Shown one piece after another: positions 60,798-64,000 of a stretch of 64,000 nucleotides of DNA (its first letter is position 1; every line of letters starts with the position of its first letter). Both the position numbers and the translations under genes were made by a program. This DNA comes from Cacconaster sp045642485 (GTDB lineage: Bacteria; Bacteroidota; Bacteroidia; Bacteroidales; UBA932): contig JAZUIV010000058.1 of assembly GCA_045642485.1 (NCBI GenBank), positions 85,482-149,481 on the forward strand, in the 5' to 3' direction. The notes under the pieces are model-generated. The model had not been told where the DNA came from, searched no databases, and saw nothing but the letters and a program-made list of their open reading frames with translations.

Positions 60798-61263
60798 CGA
60801 AACACCGGCCTTTATGGCCGCAAGAAATACCATATTGGGGCTCGGGCACTGTATATGTGGCACGGACGATCCTTGCGACATAGCGGTTGCCCCGCTCCTT
60901 ACTGAGAAGGTTCCGGAGGAGAAGCTTATGGAGCCGACACTTGGAACCTTGATATTCCACCCCTCGCCATTGCCGTATGGCCGTGGTGCGGCCTCTATCA
61001 AGTGGGCTTACAGGCGTGGCGAACCCATAACGGCGGCAACGTGGTTCTGGGCTGACAAAGGGCTTGATACCGGTGATATATGTGAGCAGGAGATTGTGAA
61101 GATTGATTATGCCCTACGACCGAGGGACTTCTACCAGCAGCATATTATTCCTGCGATGCTGCGCACACTCGAACGGTGTTTAATCGGTATTCAAAGCGGC
61201 GTGGTGAGACGTGTGCCGCAGGTCGAGGAGTACTCCTCCTTTGACTTCATCGAGAAAAAATAA
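60772..61263 (+). CDS. Formyltransferase-like protein (MTF/formyl_trans fold)
   Basis: 163 residues, start ATG at 60772 overlapping the ABC-GNAT gene by 26 nt. The core has TLIFHPSPLPYGRG, the catalytic His of 10-formyl-THF-dependent transferases (Asn-His-Asp type active site), and the later WFWADKGLDTGDICEQ with the catalytic Asp region. A true methionyl-tRNA formyltransferase is about 310 residues; this lacks the tRNA-binding C-terminal domain, so the acceptor must be another molecule. The only gene between the cassette and the right end. Confidence 0.75.
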   Translation: MRVRLLGNSETPAFMAARNTILGLGHCICGTDDPCDIAVAPLLTEKVPEEKLMEPTLGTLIFHPSPLPYGRGAASIKWAYRRGEPITAATWFWADKGLDTGDICEQEIVKIDYALRPRDFYQQHIIPAMLRTLERCLIGIQSGVVRRVPQVEEYSSFDFIEKK

Positions 61264-61276
61264 AAAGAATTATTTT

Positions 61277-61314
61277 TTGCACATTTCGTTTGAGTCAGAT
61301 TGCACATTTCGTTT
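61277..61314 (-). repeat. Right-end transposase-site-like repeats R1 and R2
   Basis: Two exact copies of TTGCACATTTCGTTT at 61277-61291 and 61300-61314, 23 bp apart. On the minus strand each reads AAACGAAATGTGCAA, the same motif as L1/L2 in inverse orientation, as expected for Mu-type ends. Confidence 0.65.
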
Positions 61315-61325
61315 GTGCGATTATA

Positions 61326-61329
61326 TATG
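61326..61329. repeat. Target-site duplication, right copy (TATG)
   Basis: Matches 22061-22064. The host frame resumes with GTA GTC GGA immediately after it. Confidence 0.6.
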
Positions 61330-63348
61330 GTAGTCGGATACAACGACATCCTCACGGGGCTCAAACCCAATGCAGCAGAACCTGATGTCCGGGACGATTC
61401 ATTCACGTGGTGCAGCGTTGACGGCGATATCCTGCTTTGGGGCGGAGCCAGACGCGGAACACTCTATTCCGTCTATTCGTTTCTGGAGGAAGAACTGGGC
61501 GTACGCTGGTACTCCAGTACTGTTTCTATTGCGCCAAAGGCCGGAAAATATACGTTCAAGAGGTTGAATCACAGCGAGTCTCCATCCATCAAGGTACGCG
61601 ATGACCTCTATCACGACGTAATCTGCAACCCCGATTTTTCCAGCAAACTCCGAAACAACCACATTCCCCTTGCGGGCCGTGACGGCAAACCGATTCCTTT
61701 CTCATCGGAGCGCTTCTGGGGAATTCATACCTTCGATATGATGGTGTCCAAATCTGTCTATTTCGACAAACATCCCGAATATTTCAGTCTCAGGGACGGC
61801 AAGAGAGTCAAAGAAGGATACACCCAACTCTGCCTCTCCAATCCGGATGTCCTTCGCATCACCATAGAGAGTATGGGGAAAGTGATGAGGGAGAATCCCG
61901 ATTATCTGATTTACTCCCTTACTCAAAATGATAATTTTGATTATTGCGAATGTCCCGAATGTCAAGCCATAGCCAACCGATACGGCGGGCAGTCAGGCCT
62001 TATGATATGGTTCGTTAACCAGGTGGCCGACGCACTGAAGGATGAGTTTCCTGACAAATATATAGGAACCTTCGCATACCAGTACACCCGCAGTGTCCCC
62101 AAGGACATCAAGCCCCGCGAAAATGTAGTGGTTCGTCTGTGCAGCATCGAATGTTGTCTGATTCACAACTATGACGAATGTGAGCAGAACCGGGAGTTTC
62201 TGAAAGACCTGCAGGGATGGTCGGCAATCTCTCCTCACCTCTACATCTGGGACTACACAACCGCATTCACCCAATACTCCCTGCCAGTCCCGAACTTCAG
62301 GACAGCCAAACCGCACATTCAGGACTTTGTCGCCAATAACGCAATAGGAATGATGGAGGAAGGTGATTACCAGACCAAATGTGGGGAGTTCAATGAACTC
62401 AAGGCGTATCTTCTTGCAAAGCTGATGTGGAACAGCGAGGCTGACCCCGATGCCATAATCAAGGACTTCACCGACGGATACTACGGTCCTGCCGGCAAGT
62501 TTATCCGTGACTATATCGATTTTGCCGACAATGTCCTCAGACGCGAAGGCTTCCATATGAACTGCTACCCTGTAATCGGAGATGAAGTCTATTCGGAAGA
62601 ATTCATTCTCGGAGCTCTGGATATCTTCAAAAAAGCGAAGAAGTCAGTCGCAGACAAGCCTGATTACCTCTCAAGAGTGGAGTCGGCGGAGTTCCCCATC
62701 CTGCTTCTCTACAACGAGAAGATGCCTGAGGAGGCAAAGCGCGACGGCATTTTCAGCCTGATGAAGCACGTAATAGAAAAGGACGGTGTCACCAGAATGG
62801 CGGAACACAGCAACAAATATGACGATAAGACATTCTGCGACGCGAATGACTACATCGCCAGAAAAACCATTGCAGAAGATGTCGCCAACAGCAGGCTTTG
62901 GCCCGCTCTGGACACGACATACGGAGAACCGGGTGTGGCATACAGATATTACGAAGGAAGCGTCTTCAGCACGTCAGATATGCTTGCCAAAGCCGAACTC
63001 AAGGGTAAGGGGGTAATGCCCTACATTTCTATCCCTGGGGATATCACCAAAGATTATTTCGGTTATGACTTCAACGGGCTGATCAATGCGGACGAAGACG
63101 GCATTTACAAATTCACCCTGACTTCCGATGACGGTTCCGTATTGTTCATCGACGGGAAACTTGTACTGAGCAATGAAGGCCCTCACGATCCCTTCACGAA
63201 AGACGGATGGGCCCCTCTTAAAGCCGGCATTCACAGCATCAGACTCCTCTACTTTGATGACTGCAACGGCCAGACGCTGAGCCTTACGGCGACATCTCCT
63301 TCCGGCAGAACCACTACACCAATCATCTATCAGCCGGCAAAGGATTGA
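61330..63348 (+). pseudogene. DUF4838 protein, 3' part (interrupted by prophage)
   Basis: Continuation of the host gene begun at 21834. It has VVGYNDILTGLKP, then a DUF4838 alpha/beta barrel (WGIHTFDMM, YSLTQNDNFDYCECPECQ, GTFAYQYTRSVPKDIKP) and a C-terminal PA14-like beta domain (EDGIYKFTLTSDDGSVLFIDG). DUF4838 is related to alpha-glucuronidase and hexosaminidase barrels, so the intact lipoprotein probably acted on glycans. In this lysogen no promoter for the 3' part is seen; expression would be lost. Confidence 0.85.
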
Positions 63349-63424
63349 CCAACTACTCGTGACAGGCGTGACCTGTGAGTGCAGAAGCCGTCGCAAGCTG
63401 CACTTCGTTCAGCATATAAAAAAA

Positions 63425-63453
63425 GGCTGGGAAAGTGTCATACTTTCTCAGCC
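63425..63453 (-). terminator. Distal terminator copy
   Basis: 12-bp stem GGCTGGGAAAGT/ACTTTCTCAGCC; on the minus strand a T7 run follows. Confidence 0.75.
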
Positions 63454-63648
63454 AAGCGTCAGCATCGCGACTATGTCGCGGGGGTCGCGAGGGTGTTCAC
63501 AGCGAGCATTTTTATGCTCGCGGCCCGAGCAGCAGGGCTTTAGCCCGCCGGCAGGGGCGAAGCCCCAGTCAAACAAAGCGGCCCGCCGCCTTTGAAGGCA
63601 GGGGAACAGGCCGCCGCAAACTGCACGGCACAACGCAAAAAAGAAAAA

Positions 63649-63677
63649 GGCTGGGAAAGCACGAAACTTTCTCAGCC
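63649..63677 (-). terminator. rRNA operon terminator
   Basis: 11-bp stem GGCTGAGAAAG/CTTTCCCAGCC read on the minus strand, then TTTTTCTTTTTT. Directly downstream of the 5S gene. Confidence 0.85.
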
Positions 63678-63682
63678 TTCAA

Positions 63683-63795
63683 AGGTGGCGGCAACCTACT
63701 TTTCCACTTGGTGTAGCAGTATCATCGGCGCCAGTGAGCTTAACTTCTCTGTTCGGAATGGTAAGAGGTGGATCCTCACCGCTATAACCGCCTTT
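63683..63795 (-). rRNA. rrf: 5S ribosomal RNA
   Basis: On the minus strand the conserved block CCATTCCGAACAGAGAAGT and GCGCCGATG are present, and the two ends pair (GGCGGT..GCCGCC). The exact ends are estimates within a few bases. Confidence 0.93.
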
Positions 63796-63887
63796 TCTAT
63801 ATCTCTGAGAGAAACAACTCGGTAACTTCACCGTCAGCTCTGTACTTCCTTCAGAACTCCGCCCTTCCGGGCTTTGCTCTGCTTTTC

Positions 63888-64000
63888 AAGCGAAGTGTTC
63901 GGGATATTAGTACAGGTCGACTTTGACATTGCTGCCTTTAGATCTCCTGCCTATCAACGTAGTAGTCTCCTACGTCCCTCAATGGAAAACTTATCTTGGA
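63888..64000 (-). rRNA. rrl: 23S ribosomal RNA, 3' end (runs out of the window)
   Basis: On the minus strand GAGGGACGTAGGAGACTAC and GACCTGTACTAATA are the conserved 3' end of 23S rRNA. The remainder lies beyond 64000. The gap to 5S is about 90 nt without other features. Confidence 0.93.

Larger units (their letters stand above)
22065..61325. mobile_element. Mu-like transposable prophage with a DGR (about 39.3 kb)
   Basis: Complete by gene content: repressor, DDE transposase, MuB-like ATPase, GemA-like and DUF3164 proteins, portal (DUF935), MuF and gpG-like proteins, terminases, protease/scaffold, capsid, lysis genes, tape measure, tail and fibre genes, DGR and a mom-position cassette. Both ends carry inverted copies of a motif containing GAAATGTGCAAT. 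The element lies in a host gene whose frame is restored when it is removed. No att-site recombinase is present. Similar DGR-bearing Mu-like prophages are known from Bacteroides. Confidence 0.95.
63349..63682. other. Hairpin-dense spacer between DUF4838 and 5S rRNA
   Basis: No credible gene. Two near-identical terminators (63425-63453 and 63649-63677) bracket a stretch of at least four perfect hairpins: CGCGAC/GTCGCG (63466-63480), GCGAGCAT/ATGCTCGC (63502-63521), GGGC-ttta-GCCC (63535-63546) and GGGGC-gaa-GCCCC (63554-63566). Confidence 0.7.

Noticed and set aside
60772..61263. Host methionyl-tRNA formyltransferase (fmt)
   Set aside because: Half the usual length, lacks the C-terminal tRNA-binding domain, overlaps a phage gene and lies inside the prophage.

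Overview
The window is a chromosomal segment of a Bacteroidota bacterium, most likely order Bacteroidales. The evidence is the division/cell-wall gene order murE-mraY-murD-ftsW-murG-murC-ftsQ-ftsA-ftsZ, promoters of the TAnnTTTG (-7) type upstream of tRNAs and many genes, almost no Shine-Dalgarno sequences, and large secreted glycan-degrading proteins. I would not name a genus.

Host left arm (1-22064). A tightly packed dcw operon (murE is cut by the window edge) makes UDP-MurNAc-pentapeptide and lipid II and ends with ftsA-ftsZ. Convergent to it are truB, rpiB and gltX. Then follow a secreted metallophosphatase, rsmE, a SIMPL-domain protein, a YfcE-type phosphodiesterase, a CobW/Zn-chaperone GTPase, an acyl carrier protein, tRNA-Gln(CUG), tRNA-Met/Ile(CAU), a secreted TIM-barrel glycosidase-like protein and a periplasmic VOC-fold protein. 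The last host gene, a DUF4838 lipoprotein, is cut in two.

Prophage (about 22065-61325, about 39.3 kb). A Mu-like transposable prophage sits inside the DUF4838 gene, flanked by TATG. Deleting it restores the reading frame. Layout: a left end with transposase-site-like repeats; a LexA-like repressor facing a small Ner/Cro-like gene; early genes for the DDE transposase, MuB-like ATPase, a second P-loop ATPase, a GemA-like protein, DUF3164, a HAD hydrolase and a glycosyltransferase-like protein; a self-contained moron; a leftward late block (neck/tail completion, gpG-like, MuF head protein with a toxin-like C-terminus, portal, gp36-like, both terminase subunits); and a rightward late block (protease/scaffold, capsid, lysis, tail tube, frameshifted tail chaperone, tape measure, tail/baseplate and fibre proteins). 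The fibre block ends in a diversity-generating retroelement (DGR): variable repeat VR, template repeat TR and reverse transcriptase. The right end, where Mu carries com-mom, holds an ABC-ATPase/GNAT fusion and a formyltransferase-like gene, a plausible Mom-type DNA-modification cassette.

Host right arm (61330-64000). The 3' part of the DUF4838/PA14 gene is followed by a hairpin-dense spacer and, on the minus strand, the 5S rRNA and the 3' end of a 23S rRNA.

The main points of interest are the DGR (119-bp repeats, 11 differences, all at template adenines) with an unusual FMDN motif in its reverse transcriptase; the ABC-GNAT/formyltransferase cassette; a promoter-driven three-hairpin RNA beside the MuF-toxin gene; and the frameshift and overlap features of the late genes.
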